NCBI GenBank assembly: GCA_905478295.1
Contig: CAJQHZ010000027.1
Span: 1-64,000, forward strand
Direction of reading: 5' to 3'
From: an uncultured Flavobacteriales bacterium
Lineage (GTDB): Bacteria; Bacteroidota; Bacteroidia; Flavobacteriales; Schleiferiaceae
DNA length: 64,000 nucleotides
Made by a program: the position numbers and the translations under genes. The first letter of the stretch is position 1. Each line of letters begins with the position of its first letter. Of this stretch, positions 36,711 to 45,495 are shown in pieces. The notes under the pieces were generated by a model. That model was not told the DNA's origin. It ran no database searches and worked only from the letters and a program-made list of their open reading frames with translations.

Positions 36711-38227
36711 AACAGTTACTTTTTCTTTGCTTTTTCGCGATTACTTCATCGCTCAGTGCGCAATCGGTCACTGAACATGTGGTGGTAAAGGGGAATACAC
36801 TGTATTCACTTTCAAAACAGTACGGGATAACGGTAAATGCGCTTCTTGAAGCGAACCCACAAATTACGGGTACTGCACTTTCTCTTGACGATGTATTGAT
36901 CATACCAATGCTCGAGCAGAAAAATACCATGCTCGTAAATACAACTGATTCTGTCGCAAGCATTCAAGATTCAGTAGGCATTGACGCCATGTTTGATATG
37001 TATAAAGTGCGACGTGGAGATACGCCAGAAGACTTAGCGCAGGAGTGGGGTTTTCCAGATATGGCCTCTTTTTACCGCCTTAATCCTGATGCGCGTACGA
37101 ATTGGAAACGGGGTTTACAGTTGGTGAGGCCGGTAAATGCTATCGCTTTATTTCAAGCCACTGTGGATACCGTCGTAACAGACGCAATTCCAACTTCAGA
37201 CACTTCATTGGTTGTAAAATCGGACAGCTCTAGAACGAGTTTGGAAGTTCTCGGAATTTTACCCTTTTTTCACATTGACTATATCAATGAAACGGCCTTA
37301 GCAAAACGCAGTCCAGTGGCAATGAGCTTGCGCATGGGCATGGAATTCGCCGCTTATTTACATAGCGATAGTTCATTTTCTGTCAATATCGATTTCATCG
37401 ATTCACACAATCAACGCGACTCGTTAAAGAAAGCTTTAGACTCTTTGAATCTCGATAACTACGATCTCTTGTTAGGACCGCTTTATTCAAAACGCGTACA
37501 GCAAATCACGGATATTGGGATTGCTTGGAAATCAGTGAACCTAATGAGCAAAAGCCCTGCGATTAAAGAATTAGGAGTATACAATACGGTGGTGTCTGAA
37601 GACAGCTTTTATCAAATGCTCCTAGAATTGGTCAATGAAAGAGATTCTTTAAGCGCGAAAAGCGTGCCGCTGATTGTTACAAAAGGGCTTTCCAAAGAAT
37701 GCGAGGCGTTTTACGAAGGTTTTAACAACCCAAATAAAATATTGATTACTAACGACGATAAGTGGTATTCAAACGAAGCATTGGCCGAGCTAGATAGTGT
37801 GCTGCATTACGAGCTTATCATTTATGATAATGATCCCGCCTTTATGCTCGATGTACTTCGTAATTTAAGATCAGGATCGGCGTCATATTCTTTATTTGCC
37901 ACTGAATACCAGCTTTTCAACAGTGGAATTACCAATGATAATTTTACACGAGAATCGGAGGTGATTTGTGCAATGTCCTCCTATTTATCGTACGAAGACC
38001 TGAATACTTTGTTATTCGTTGAAGCCTTTAGATCGCATTTCGGAACTGAACCCAATCAGTATGCCATCAGAGGTTACGACATTGCAGATTTTCATATTCA
38101 ACGACACCTATACGGAGGGGGTCCTATGCGCGGTATTCTTCTTGGATTTGATTTTACACAAGACCAGCAAAATCGATGGGTAGAATTACGTCGGTTTGAG
38201 AATTTCGAGTGGAAATTACTTAGGTAG
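36701..38227 (+). CDS. LysM and type 1 periplasmic-binding-domain protein
   Basis: A 508-residue envelope protein. A signal peptide ([21 protein letters not shown]) is followed by two LysM-type peptidoglycan-binding units (about 24-67, with [28 protein letters not shown]-type spacing, and about 102-145, [17 protein letters not shown]). A domain resembling ABC-type branched-chain amino-acid (PBP1) receptors fills about 185-500. This fusion occurs next to guaA in other flavobacteria by my recollection. Ligand and role are unknown; anchoring a receptor to the cell wall is the simplest reading. Overlaps guaA by 10 bases. Confidence 0.82.
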   Translation: MGIKQLLFLCFFAITSSLSAQSVTEHVVVKGNTLYSLSKQYGITVNALLEANPQITGTALSLDDVLIIPMLEQKNTMLVNTTDSVASIQDSVGIDAMFDMYKVRRGDTPEDLAQEWGFPDMASFYRLNPDARTNWKRGLQLVRPVNAIALFQATVDTVVTDAIPTSDTSLVVKSDSSRTSLEVLGILPFFHIDYINETALAKRSPVAMSLRMGMEFAAYLHSDSSFSVNIDFIDSHNQRDSLKKALDSLNLDNYDLLLGPLYSKRVQQITDIGIAWKSVNLMSKSPAIKELGVYNTVVSEDSFYQMLLELVNERDSLSAKSVPLIVTKGLSKECEAFYEGFNNPNKILITNDDKWYSNEALAELDSVLHYELIIYDNDPAFMLDVLRNLRSGSASYSLFATEYQLFNSGITNDNFTRESEVICAMSSYLSYEDLNTLLFVEAFRSHFGTEPNQYAIRGYDIADFHIQRHLYGGGPMRGILLGFDFTQDQQNRWVELRRFENFEWKLLR

Positions 38228-38284
38228 TTTTAGCGAACAAAATCTCATTCCTTTCGTTTTAATATCAATGAATACCCACTAATC

Positions 38285-38752
38285 ATGCCCAATAACCCAA
38301 TAAAAGTAGGTGATGCGTTGCCTGCTTTTACATTATTAGATCAAAATAACCAACCTGTAAATACCACTGATTTTCTGGGTCAGCCATTGGTTATATTTTT
38401 TTATCCAAAGGACCATACACCCGGTTGTACAGCGCAAGCCTGCGATTTTAGAAATTACGAAAGTGAATTTCAAGCCGCTAACGCACAGGTCATCGGAATA
38501 AATGATGCTGATGTGGCATCACACAGAGGATTTGCAGAAAAATACAATTTGACATACCCCATTCTAAGTGACCCAGGGCACAAAGTGCGAAAGTCCCTTG
38601 GTGCATCAGGTTTGTTATTCAACACCCTTGCGAATAGAATCACCTATGTGACGGATGAAAACCATAGAGTAGTTTATATCTTTAAGAGTCTTTTACGTGC
38701 GACTGACCACGTTGAAGAAAGTTTAGTTTTTTTAAAATCAGTAGTAAAATGA
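38285..38752 (+). CDS. bcp: Thiol peroxidase, PrxQ/BCP-type peroxiredoxin
   Basis: Reduces hydroperoxides via thioredoxin. The 155-residue protein has the peroxidatic cysteine in PKDHTPGCTAQAC (near residue 47) and a resolving cysteine five residues later, the PrxQ alpha2 arrangement. Length is typical. The 3' end overlaps the crtZ start by four bases (ATGA), which ties peroxide defence to carotenoid synthesis in one transcript. Confidence 0.93.
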   Translation: MPNNPIKVGDALPAFTLLDQNNQPVNTTDFLGQPLVIFFYPKDHTPGCTAQACDFRNYESEFQAANAQVIGINDADVASHRGFAEKYNLTYPILSDPGHKVRKSLGASGLLFNTLANRITYVTDENHRVVYIFKSLLRATDHVEESLVFLKSVVK

Positions 38753-39216
38753 CAACGCTTGAATTTTTCGTGATGTTACTGACCTTCTTTAGTATGGAGG
38801 GTGTGGCTTGGGGTGCTCATAAGTACCTGATGCATGGATTCTTGTGGTTCTTACATGATGACCATCATACAAAGACTCCGGGGGCATTGGAAAAGAATGA
38901 TACGTTCTTTCTCATTTTCGCAATACCCTCATGGCTCTGCATCATGCTCGGTCTTATGTACGGTACTGGCATCAGCGTTGCCGTAGGTGCAGGTATTGCG
39001 CTTTACGGATTTGCCTATGCTATGGTGCACGAATTATTTATTCATCAACGCATTCCTATATTCAAACAAACGAAATCAACGTATCTTGAGGCTATTCGAC
39101 TGGCCCACAAAATGCACCACAGGCATTTAGGAAAAGAGGATGGAGAGAACTTTGGTATGCTTTGGGTGCATCCCAAATACATTAAACAAGTACGTGCTTT
39201 ACGTGCACAATCGTAA
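38749..39216 (+). CDS. crtZ: Beta-carotene hydroxylase
   Basis: Di-iron membrane hydroxylase that adds the 3-hydroxyl to beta-ionone rings. The 155-residue protein has several hydrophobic segments and the histidine clusters HKYLMH (about residues 23-28), HDDHH (about 35-39), HELFIH and HKMHHRH (about 119-125), the fatty-acid-hydroxylase pattern of CrtZ. It follows bcp with a 4-base overlap and is followed 6 bases later by the lycopene cyclase gene. The product would be a 3-hydroxylated carotenoid such as zeaxanthin or, with the downstream crtD-cruF, a monocyclic xanthophyll. Confidence 0.92.
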   Translation: MTTLEFFVMLLTFFSMEGVAWGAHKYLMHGFLWFLHDDHHTKTPGALEKNDTFFLIFAIPSWLCIMLGLMYGTGISVAVGAGIALYGFAYAMVHELFIHQRIPIFKQTKSTYLEAIRLAHKMHHRHLGKEDGENFGMLWVHPKYIKQVRALRAQS

Positions 39217-39222
39217 TTCTTA

Positions 39223-39930
39223 GTGTTAGAAACTAAATGGCTATATCTGTTGCTTAATCTAGGCACCCTAAGCGTGCCCTTAGTTCGCAGCTTTGAGCCT
39301 AGAATTGCTTACTATAAAACCTTCGGTTCCCTTGCGAAAGCCATGTTCATAGTTAGTGGCTTCTTTTTAGTTTGGGATATATGGTTTACTGAATTAGGTG
39401 TGTGGGGTTTTACCCCGGCATATTTAAGTGGCATCTTTCTTTTCGGATTGCCGCTCGGTGAATACCTCTTTTTTATCACCGTTCCTTTCGCTTGTATTTT
39501 TATTTACAAGTGTTTGGAGCTGTTTTTTCCAAAGGGAATAATTACTCCAAAATTGGCTGGTAAAATTTCTCAATTACTCATACCATTCTCATTGGCTGTA
39601 GGTATTATTTCCTATGACAAGAGTTACACCGCGTCCACTTTTATTCTGTTGGGACTAGCACTAATCTATGTTAGCTGGATTGCGAAATGCAGTTGGTTAC
39701 CTCGTTTTTATGAATGCTATCCGCTTGCTCTAATCCCGTTTTTTATTAAAAACGGGATTCTAACAGGCTCATTTCTAGAGACGCAGGTAGTGTGGTACAA
39801 TAATAATGAGAACCTAGGTATTCGCTTAGGTACTATACCCTTTGAAGATATCTTCTATGGGATGCTACTGATTTTAGGGACCTTATATTTTTATGAAAAA
39901 TTTGAGGCGACCCGTAAGAGTCGTCTTTAA
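39223..39930 (+). CDS. crtY: Lycopene beta-cyclase, CrtYcd (heterodimer-fused) type
   Basis: Cyclises the psi ends of lycopene to beta rings. The 235-residue integral membrane protein consists of two tandem lycopene-cyclase domains, each with the P-x-E-x-x-F/Y motif: PLGEYLFF near residue 84 and PFEDIFYG near residue 206. About seven transmembrane segments. This is the fused CrtYc-CrtYd type used in flavobacteria, unlike the plant-type cyclase. No ATG is near the start; a GTG at 39223 gives the full N-terminus, six bases after crtZ. Confidence 0.86.
   Translation: MLETKWLYLLLNLGTLSVPLVRSFEPRIAYYKTFGSLAKAMFIVSGFFLVWDIWFTELGVWGFTPAYLSGIFLFGLPLGEYLFFITVPFACIFIYKCLELFFPKGIITPKLAGKISQLLIPFSLAVGIISYDKSYTASTFILLGLALIYVSWIAKCSWLPRFYECYPLALIPFFIKNGILTGSFLETQVVWYNNNENLGIRLGTIPFEDIFYGMLLILGTLYFYEKFEATRKSRL
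39905..39928 (+). terminator. Weak hairpin overlapping the end of the lycopene cyclase gene
   Basis: A seven-pair stem (AGGCGAC with GTCGTCT, one G-T pair) and an eight-base loop, followed by only two or three T residues. It lies over the last codons of the cyclase gene and may be a weak terminator of the bcp-crtZ-crtY transcript. Confidence 0.3.
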
Positions 39931-39972
39931 TAAATTTCATTCTTTTAAAATTTAGGCGAAGAGCCAAAGATT

Positions 39973-39980
39973 TATCTTTA
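39973..39980 (+). promoter_or_regulatory. -7 box upstream of the TerC-family gene
   Basis: TATCTTTA, one mismatch to TAnnTTTG, ends 26 bases before the ATG at 40007. Confidence 0.45.
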
Positions 39981-40006
39981 TCTAAAATCTAATCCGTACA
40001 CGCACC

Positions 40007-40717
40007 ATGGACGTTCTCTTTAGCCCTGAAGGATTATTGTCATTACTTACCTTGACTTTTCTAGAAATCGTTCTGGGAATAGATAATATCATATTTATTT
40101 CCTTGATTTCTAATGATCTGGAATCTTCGCAACAACCGCTTGCTAGACGAATAGGTCTGGGACTCGCGCTAGGATTTCGAGTATTGATGTTATTTGGGAT
40201 AACATGGCTTATCGGATTAACTGCACCAATTTTTAGTCTAGGCGATCACCCTGTATCTGGCAGAGATGCGATTCTCTTTATCGGTGGTGTGTTTTTGTTG
40301 GCGAAGTCTTCTACGGAGATTGTAAAAAAAACGGAAGGAAAGGGGCATGGCGCACATGGTAAGAAACCTAAGTCCCTATTGGGTGTGATTATTCAAATAG
40401 GTCTGCTCGACATTGTCTTTAGTTTTGATAGCGTTTTGACCGCTATAGGAATGACCCATGAATTGGTTATTATGATAATTGCTGTGATAATTTCAATGGT
40501 CATCATGTTGGTGTTTGCAAAACCTATCGCAGAATTTATCGAACGCCACATGAGTTTACAAATCCTAGCATTGGCCTTTCTAATAATGATAGGGACGGTA
40601 CTTATAGCGGAGAGCGCTCACGTAGAAATCCCCAAGCCGTATGTGTATAGTTCTGTCGGGTTTGCACTGGTTGTTCAACTTCTAAGCATTCGGGCAGCTG
40701 AGCGAAATAAGAAGTGA
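40007..40717 (+). CDS. TerC-family integral membrane protein
   Basis: A 236-residue membrane protein with seven hydrophobic segments and the TerC signatures EIVLGIDNIIFI (about 20-31) and LLDIVFSFDSVLTA (about 131-144), whose acidic residues lie within membrane helices. Family members help metalate exported proteins or export manganese; tellurite resistance gave the name. The specific role here is unknown. Its stop directly abuts the stop of the convergent unknown gene. Confidence 0.9.
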   Translation: MDVLFSPEGLLSLLTLTFLEIVLGIDNIIFISLISNDLESSQQPLARRIGLGLALGFRVLMLFGITWLIGLTAPIFSLGDHPVSGRDAILFIGGVFLLAKSSTEIVKKTEGKGHGAHGKKPKSLLGVIIQIGLLDIVFSFDSVLTAIGMTHELVIMIIAVIISMVIMLVFAKPIAEFIERHMSLQILALAFLIMIGTVLIAESAHVEIPKPYVYSSVGFALVVQLLSIRAAERNKK

Positions 40718-41290
40718 TTATTGGAATCGACCCACGAGTCTGAAGTAATCCTTAAGAACTTCAAAATTTGCTTTTTCATTGCCTTGTGTGCCATAAAGTA
40801 GCAAGGAATCCTTTCCTTGAACTATGAAGGCACGGTGGTAGTCAAAGGCATTTTGAAAGAGTAGGGCAGCCAATTGGTAATGCTGTTCAAAATCCATTTT
40901 ATCGAGGTAGATCTTTACCTCGTTGGTATCTACATGAACGGTAACAGTGTCTCGGAAAAATTTCCTAGCGTTCGGCTCGGCGACAATATAGGCTTGATCT
41001 GCGCGCCAATTGTTAACGATTGAAAAATTTAGAAAAGGCACTGTAGTGTCTCTCAGGCATTTTAAGGAGCGGTGTGTTTTGAATCCTTGCGCAGTAAGTT
41101 CCGCCCTTTCGTCGGTGCGGTATTTATAGATGCGCGTATTGTTGAAGAAAATCTCGTCACTTTCTAGGACGGAATAATCTGCAGGTGCTCGCCAATCTAT
41201 AAGTTTGTGTTCGTAAGGCCATACAACGCTGAGCACTACGATTGCACCAATAAAGGCCAGGGCATAGGTATAAAGTTTCTTTTCCACCAA
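40718..41290 (-). CDS. Membrane-anchored protein of unknown function, non-ATG start
   Basis: About 190 residues. It has one N-terminal hydrophobic segment (TYALAFIGAIVVLSVVW, about 7-23) with the rest outside the cytoplasm by the positive-inside rule. I recognise no domain. The mature part is beta-rich with DTTVPFLNFSIVNNWRADQAY in the middle. There is no ATG: the frame can start at TTG (41290) or GTG (41287). A -7-like TATTGTTG lies at 41295-41302 on the minus strand, close to the start. It sits between the two carotenoid gene groups. Confidence 0.7.
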   Translation of the reverse strand: MVEKKLYTYALAFIGAIVVLSVVWPYEHKLIDWRAPADYSVLESDEIFFNNTRIYKYRTDERAELTAQGFKTHRSLKCLRDTTVPFLNFSIVNNWRADQAYIVAEPNARKFFRDTVTVHVDTNEVKIYLDKMDFEQHYQLAALLFQNAFDYHRAFIVQGKDSLLLYGTQGNEKANFEVLKDYFRLVGRFQ

Positions 41291-41345
41291 AAAACAACAA
41301 TATCAGTCCGGGCTTGTTTACTAAATACCCTAAAGAAAATAATTC

Positions 41346-42833
41346 ATGTCTATATCTTCTAGTACAGTCGCAGTTGTTGGTGCAGGAATAGCAGGGCTTA
41401 GTGCAGCAATTCGCTTGGCAGTCGCGGGTAAGAAGGTTATTGTGTTTGAACAAAATTCGTACACCGGCGGAAAAGTAACTGCATTTGAACAGAAGGGTTT
41501 TCGTTTTGATATGGGACCTTCGTTATTCACGCTTCCGCATTTAGTGGATGAATTGTTTGAATTAGCAGGAAAAAATCCTCGTGCGTATTTCAACTACCAT
41601 ACACATGCTGAAGTGTGTCGCTATTTTTGGGACGATGGAACGAAACTTACGATGTATCCTTCCATAGAAAAAAACGAAGCTGCAGTGGCATCGGTTTTTG
41701 GCCCTTCGGAAGCGAAGCAATTGCGAGATTATTTCGAAAAAGCAAAAAGAAAATACGATTTAACGGCTCCCTTTTTTCTGGAAAAGAGTCTACATCGGGC
41801 CAGTACCTTTTTAACACCTGCAGTGGTTAAAGTCCTCGCAGAGATTCCAAAACTGGGTTTATTTTCAACCTTACACGAAGAAAACGAAAAGGCGTTTAGA
41901 ACTCCAAAATTGGTCCAATTGTTCAATAGATACGCCACCTACAACGGTTCATCGCCGTATCAAACACCGGGTATCATGCAGATGATAACGCACCTGGAAC
42001 ATAGTTTGGGTACACATTTCCCAATGGGAGGGATGCATGAAATATCACAAAGTCTAACACGTTTGGCGGTTGACTTGGGGGTGCGTTTTGAATTGGAAAC
42101 AAGAGTTGAGGAATTTCTCATTGAGTATAAATCCATTACAGGGTTAGTCGCTGGAGGAAAGACTTGGGAGGTTGATCAATTGGTTTGCAACACCGATGTG
42201 AAGCATGCTTACAACTACCTTATGCCAGAAAAGGTAAAGCGTCCTAAAAAGACCCTTGAACAAGAGCCCAGTTCTAGTGCACTTATTTTCTATTGGGGGC
42301 TATCTGCACAATTCCCAGAGCTGGATTTACACAATATTATGTTCAGTGAGAATTACGAAACGGAATTTAAACAGATTCAGTCCAATGGCCCTTTTTGGGA
42401 AGATCCCACGGTGTACATACACATCTCAAACAGATTAGAACCTACAGATGCACCAAAGGATAAGGATTCCTGGTTTGTTATGGTCAACACGCCTTATGAT
42501 CAAGGGCAAGATTGGGACGTGATTGTCCCGCTAGTACGTGAAAAAGTATTGGAACGAATCTCTAAAGTCTTAGGGACATCCATTGAACCGCTTATAGAGA
42601 TGGAAGAAGTACTGCGTCCGCAAGATATAGAGCAACGGACTTCGAGCATTGGAGGCGCACTCTACGGGACCAGCTCGAACGACCGTATGGCTGCATTTTT
42701 ACGTCATTCGAATAAAAGTAACTCCGTCAAAGGGTTGTATTTTTGTGGGGGATCCGCGCATCCAGGCGGTGGTGTTCCGCTTTGCTTACTCAGCGGAAAA
42801 ATCGCGTCGGAATGGCTGATTGAAGATGAATAA
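41346..42833 (+). CDS. crtD: Carotenoid desaturase, CrtD type (1'-hydroxycarotenoid 3',4'-desaturase)
   Basis: FAD-dependent desaturase of the phytoene-desaturase family. The 495-residue protein has the dinucleotide motif VVGAGIAGLSAAIRLA (about 10-25), FDMGPSLFTLP (about 55-65), RYATYNGSSPYQTPG and the C-terminal YFCGGSAHPGGGVPLCLLSGK. CrtI and CrtD are close relatives. I favour CrtD because the next gene, overlapping by eight bases, is the hydratase cruF. CruF makes the 1'-hydroxy substrate, and no phytoene synthase is next to it. CrtI activity cannot be excluded without comparison. Confidence 0.85.
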   Translation: MSISSSTVAVVGAGIAGLSAAIRLAVAGKKVIVFEQNSYTGGKVTAFEQKGFRFDMGPSLFTLPHLVDELFELAGKNPRAYFNYHTHAEVCRYFWDDGTKLTMYPSIEKNEAAVASVFGPSEAKQLRDYFEKAKRKYDLTAPFFLEKSLHRASTFLTPAVVKVLAEIPKLGLFSTLHEENEKAFRTPKLVQLFNRYATYNGSSPYQTPGIMQMITHLEHSLGTHFPMGGMHEISQSLTRLAVDLGVRFELETRVEEFLIEYKSITGLVAGGKTWEVDQLVCNTDVKHAYNYLMPEKVKRPKKTLEQEPSSSALIFYWGLSAQFPELDLHNIMFSENYETEFKQIQSNGPFWEDPTVYIHISNRLEPTDAPKDKDSWFVMVNTPYDQGQDWDVIVPLVREKVLERISKVLGTSIEPLIEMEEVLRPQDIEQRTSSIGGALYGTSSNDRMAAFLRHSNKSNSVKGLYFCGGSAHPGGGVPLCLLSGKIASEWLIEDE

Positions 42834-43470
42834 TATGTTGAAAATCAAAGAATTAATCAAATCCTACGCGGGTTGGATTTTAGTGGTATTCCATGTGGTA
42901 GGCTTGTTTTTACTAGGAGGCGAATGGCGTGGTCAATTGGTTGTTCTTACTCCATTGAACCTATTGCTCCTTGCTGGCTTGTATTTATACGCTTCAAAGC
43001 AGCCGACAGTTAAATGGGCTTATTACCTACCTATATTTCTTGGTTTTATCATTGAATTGATTGGTACTAATACCGGATTTCCTTTTGGTGCCTATTCTTA
43101 TGGAACAGCCCTAGGTCCAGGGATTATGGGGACGCCCTTTATGATTGGTATTTTGTGGTGGGTATTGATACGCTCGTTTTATGACCTTACCGGGGTTAGG
43201 TTCCAAAACGTTTGGATGCGCAGTATTCTCACGGGATTAGCCATGACGGCCATGGATGTATTGATCGAGCCTGTGGCGATCGAATTAACCTATTGGCAAT
43301 GGGATGCAGTCGTAGTACCCATAGAGAATTACCTTGCTTGGTTCATTCTTAGCACTCTTTTTGCCCGTTTAACAGCATCGGGTGATGTCCGTAATCCACT
43401 GAGTATCTGGGTTATTGTCGTACTTTCAGTATTCTTCTTTGCATTAGGAACGTTGTACGCGATGCAGTAA
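42826..43470 (+). CDS. cruF: Carotenoid 1',2'-hydratase, CruF family (DUF422)
   Basis: Adds water to the acyclic psi end of gamma-carotene-type substrates, giving the 1'-hydroxyl of saproxanthin- or myxol-type pigments. The 214-residue membrane protein has about seven hydrophobic segments and the DUF422 core FIIELIGTNTGFPFGAYSYG and a TAMDVLIEPVA segment. I start at the ATG at 42826, which overlaps the crtD stop by eight bases; a TTG six bases earlier is also in frame. A bidirectional terminator follows. Confidence 0.85.
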   Translation: MNNMLKIKELIKSYAGWILVVFHVVGLFLLGGEWRGQLVVLTPLNLLLLAGLYLYASKQPTVKWAYYLPIFLGFIIELIGTNTGFPFGAYSYGTALGPGIMGTPFMIGILWWVLIRSFYDLTGVRFQNVWMRSILTGLAMTAMDVLIEPVAIELTYWQWDAVVVPIENYLAWFILSTLFARLTASGDVRNPLSIWVIVVLSVFFFALGTLYAMQ

Positions 43471-43475
43471 AAAAG

Positions 43476-43500
43476 AAACCCCCGCCAAAGGCGAGGGTTT
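43476..43500. terminator. Bidirectional terminator between cruF and the PspC gene
   Basis: An 11-position stem with one C-A mismatch (AAACCCCCGCC with GGCGAGGGTTT) and a three-base loop sits between two converging genes. It has a T-rich side in both directions: TTT on the plus strand and six T residues on the minus strand. Confidence 0.7.
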
Positions 43501-43528
43501 ACGTTCAGAATTAGGCCAGGGTACGGGC

Positions 43529-45166
43529 CTACTGGTCTTTTAGTTTCTTTAACTCTAGCTCCAGCTCTTCTAGTTTTCGTTCAATGGATTCCTCCATTTC
43601 TTCGAGATTATCCTCAATGGATTCCTCTATCTCTTCAGCATTGTAGTATTCAATAGTTGAACAGTCGGTGCAGGATAAACCCTCTGGCGTCATTTCCCAT
43701 TGGTGTCCTAGCATATCTCCGTCGTACATATTTCGAACGTTGCGAATGTCGTACATGATGTTTTCAATGCTCTCATCTAAATAGACCGATGCACCTACAG
43801 GTAAACGCAGCGTGACTTTCAGATCTTGTCCTCTGTACAAAGATTCTTTCGGCACTGTGAAGTATTCGCTTAGTCGCAATGTTTCTCCTTCTAGTGCTGT
43901 TGGGTAGTCAAAAGACTGCGCTCTAGCTCGGGCTTCCGAATGGTTACGACCACTAGCAGCATGTTTTAATTCAAGACTCGCAGTGGGGTACGTGGTCGCC
44001 TCTATATTGAATCGGACATTTTCAATATGCAGTAACTCATCTTCTACATCAAAGAAAAACCCCTGATCGTCTTCTAGAATATCTGCAGTGATTTCAAAAC
44101 TCATACCCGATAAAGTGATTTTATCGGTTTCGGTTGAGCGCTCTCTAAAGTCGGTAATGAGCGAACCTGCGCTGATGAAAATGAGGATCAGTCCAACGAT
44201 GAAACTGGTAATTCCCGAGAAGGAGAGGAGTTTAGAATTGGTCAATTCTCTTCCAAATATTTTAGCGAGGAAAACGACCAATGCAAACAAAGGTAGTAAT
44301 AGTGTGAGCAAGGTACCCACGCGCAAAGCGAGCAAACGCCAGCCGCTGCCGAATATTGCTTGAGCCCCGTCAAGACCATAGATGTAGCCGTTAAGGCTGA
44401 TAAAGTTGAATCCGTCTAAGTTCCAAGTACTTCCAAAAATCCCAAGCAACGTAACGATGAGGGTAAAAGCGAAAAGTGCTCCTGCAATGGCTAGCATCAC
44501 ACCGATAAATTTAAAAACGAATGAAAAAATAGATCCGATTCCGTTCACTACAAAAGAAACAAAACTGTTGACTCCCGATTTGATTTTCTCGGTGGAAGTA
44601 TAATCTTCCACTTTTGTGAAAAGCTTCTCAATATTATTAAGATTAACTGCCTCACCACGCATTTGGAGTTTTTGAGCGGTTGTTTTGGCCTCTGGAATGG
44701 CGGCCCAAAGAATCACATAAGTAATGAACCCGATACCTGTGAAAAAGAGTAAGACTAAAAACAGTACTCGAATCCAAACTGGATCGATGTCAAAATAGGC
44801 ACCGATACCACTGCAAACACCGCCAATCACTTTTTCGTCTGGATTTCTGAAGAACCGTCGAGTTTCTTTGCTACTTGACTTTGGTACTTCATTTTCAGAT
44901 TCATCTACGAATGCTTCAGGTTGCCCTAAAGTCTCGATGATGAATTCAACATCAGATAGGTTCACGACTTGGCTGCCATTTTCCTTCATGCGCAGGTTGA
45001 AGATTTCGGCAATCCGCGCTTCTATATCCGCAATGATTTCTTCACCGCTTTCTTCTTTACCTAAAGCGGTTTTGACATTGGACAGGTAGGTTTTAAATTT
45101 TTCAAAGGCCACTTCATCAAGGTGGAAGATGATGCCTGCAAGGTTGATATTTATTGTTTTATTCAT
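43529..45166 (-). CDS. PspC-domain membrane protein with acidic coiled-coil tail
   Basis: A 545-residue protein. The N-terminal 100 residues are a cytoplasmic helical domain (MNKTININLAGIIFHLDE..., with an LGQPEAF helix) common in flavobacterial PspC proteins. The PspC domain spans about 103-165 (KVIGGVCSGIGAYFDIDP, FVLLFFTGIGFITYVILWAAIPE-type). Further hydrophobic segments run between about 205 and 345, then an extracytoplasmic beta-rich region. The last 35 residues are an acidic and basic heptad coiled coil (about 510-545). It is third in an operon with a secreted protein and a PadR regulator, so it is likely part of an envelope-stress response (inference). Confidence 0.86.
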   Translation of the reverse strand: MNKTININLAGIIFHLDEVAFEKFKTYLSNVKTALGKEESGEEIIADIEARIAEIFNLRMKENGSQVVNLSDVEFIIETLGQPEAFVDESENEVPKSSSKETRRFFRNPDEKVIGGVCSGIGAYFDIDPVWIRVLFLVLLFFTGIGFITYVILWAAIPEAKTTAQKLQMRGEAVNLNNIEKLFTKVEDYTSTEKIKSGVNSFVSFVVNGIGSIFSFVFKFIGVMLAIAGALFAFTLIVTLLGIFGSTWNLDGFNFISLNGYIYGLDGAQAIFGSGWRLLALRVGTLLTLLLPLFALVVFLAKIFGRELTNSKLLSFSGITSFIVGLILIFISAGSLITDFRERSTETDKITLSGMSFEITADILEDDQGFFFDVEDELLHIENVRFNIEATTYPTASLELKHAASGRNHSEARARAQSFDYPTALEGETLRLSEYFTVPKESLYRGQDLKVTLRLPVGASVYLDESIENIMYDIRNVRNMYDGDMLGHQWEMTPEGLSCTDCSTIEYYNAEEIEESIEDNLEEMEESIERKLEELELELKKLKDQ

Positions 45167-45495
45167 GATGGGGTCGAGGTAAGTTGTTCAACGGCGTTAT
45201 TCAGGTTTTCCCAGGTACCTTTTAGTTCTAATTGGAAAGCGCGTCCTTGCGCGCTGAGGCTGTAGTATTTCCGTGGGGGACCAGCGTTGCTTTCTTCCCA
45301 GCGATATTCTAGCAGATCTGCATTCTTCAGTCGCGTTAACAAAGGGTAGAGGGTTCCTTCTACAACGATGAGCTCAGCACTTTTTAGCCGCTCAATAATG
45401 TCTGAGGCGTAGGCATCACCCTTACTGAGTATGCCAAGAATGCAATATTCTAAGACGCCTTTGCGCATTTGTGCTTTTGTGTTTTCAATCTTCAT
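45163..45495 (-). CDS. PadR-family transcriptional regulator
   Basis: A 110-residue winged-helix repressor-type protein with the PadR pattern EYCILGILSKGDAYASDIIERL (residues about 16-37), VVEGTLYPLLTRLKNADLL and GPPRKYYSLSAQGR. It overlaps the PspC gene by four bases (ATGA) and the upstream secreted protein gene by eleven. PadR proteins with PspC-type membrane partners are common in Bacteroidota and Firmicutes, where the regulator usually controls its own operon. The signal is unknown. Confidence 0.92.
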   Translation of the reverse strand: MKIENTKAQMRKGVLEYCILGILSKGDAYASDIIERLKSAELIVVEGTLYPLLTRLKNADLLEYRWEESNAGPPRKYYSLSAQGRAFQLELKGTWENLNNAVEQLTSTPS

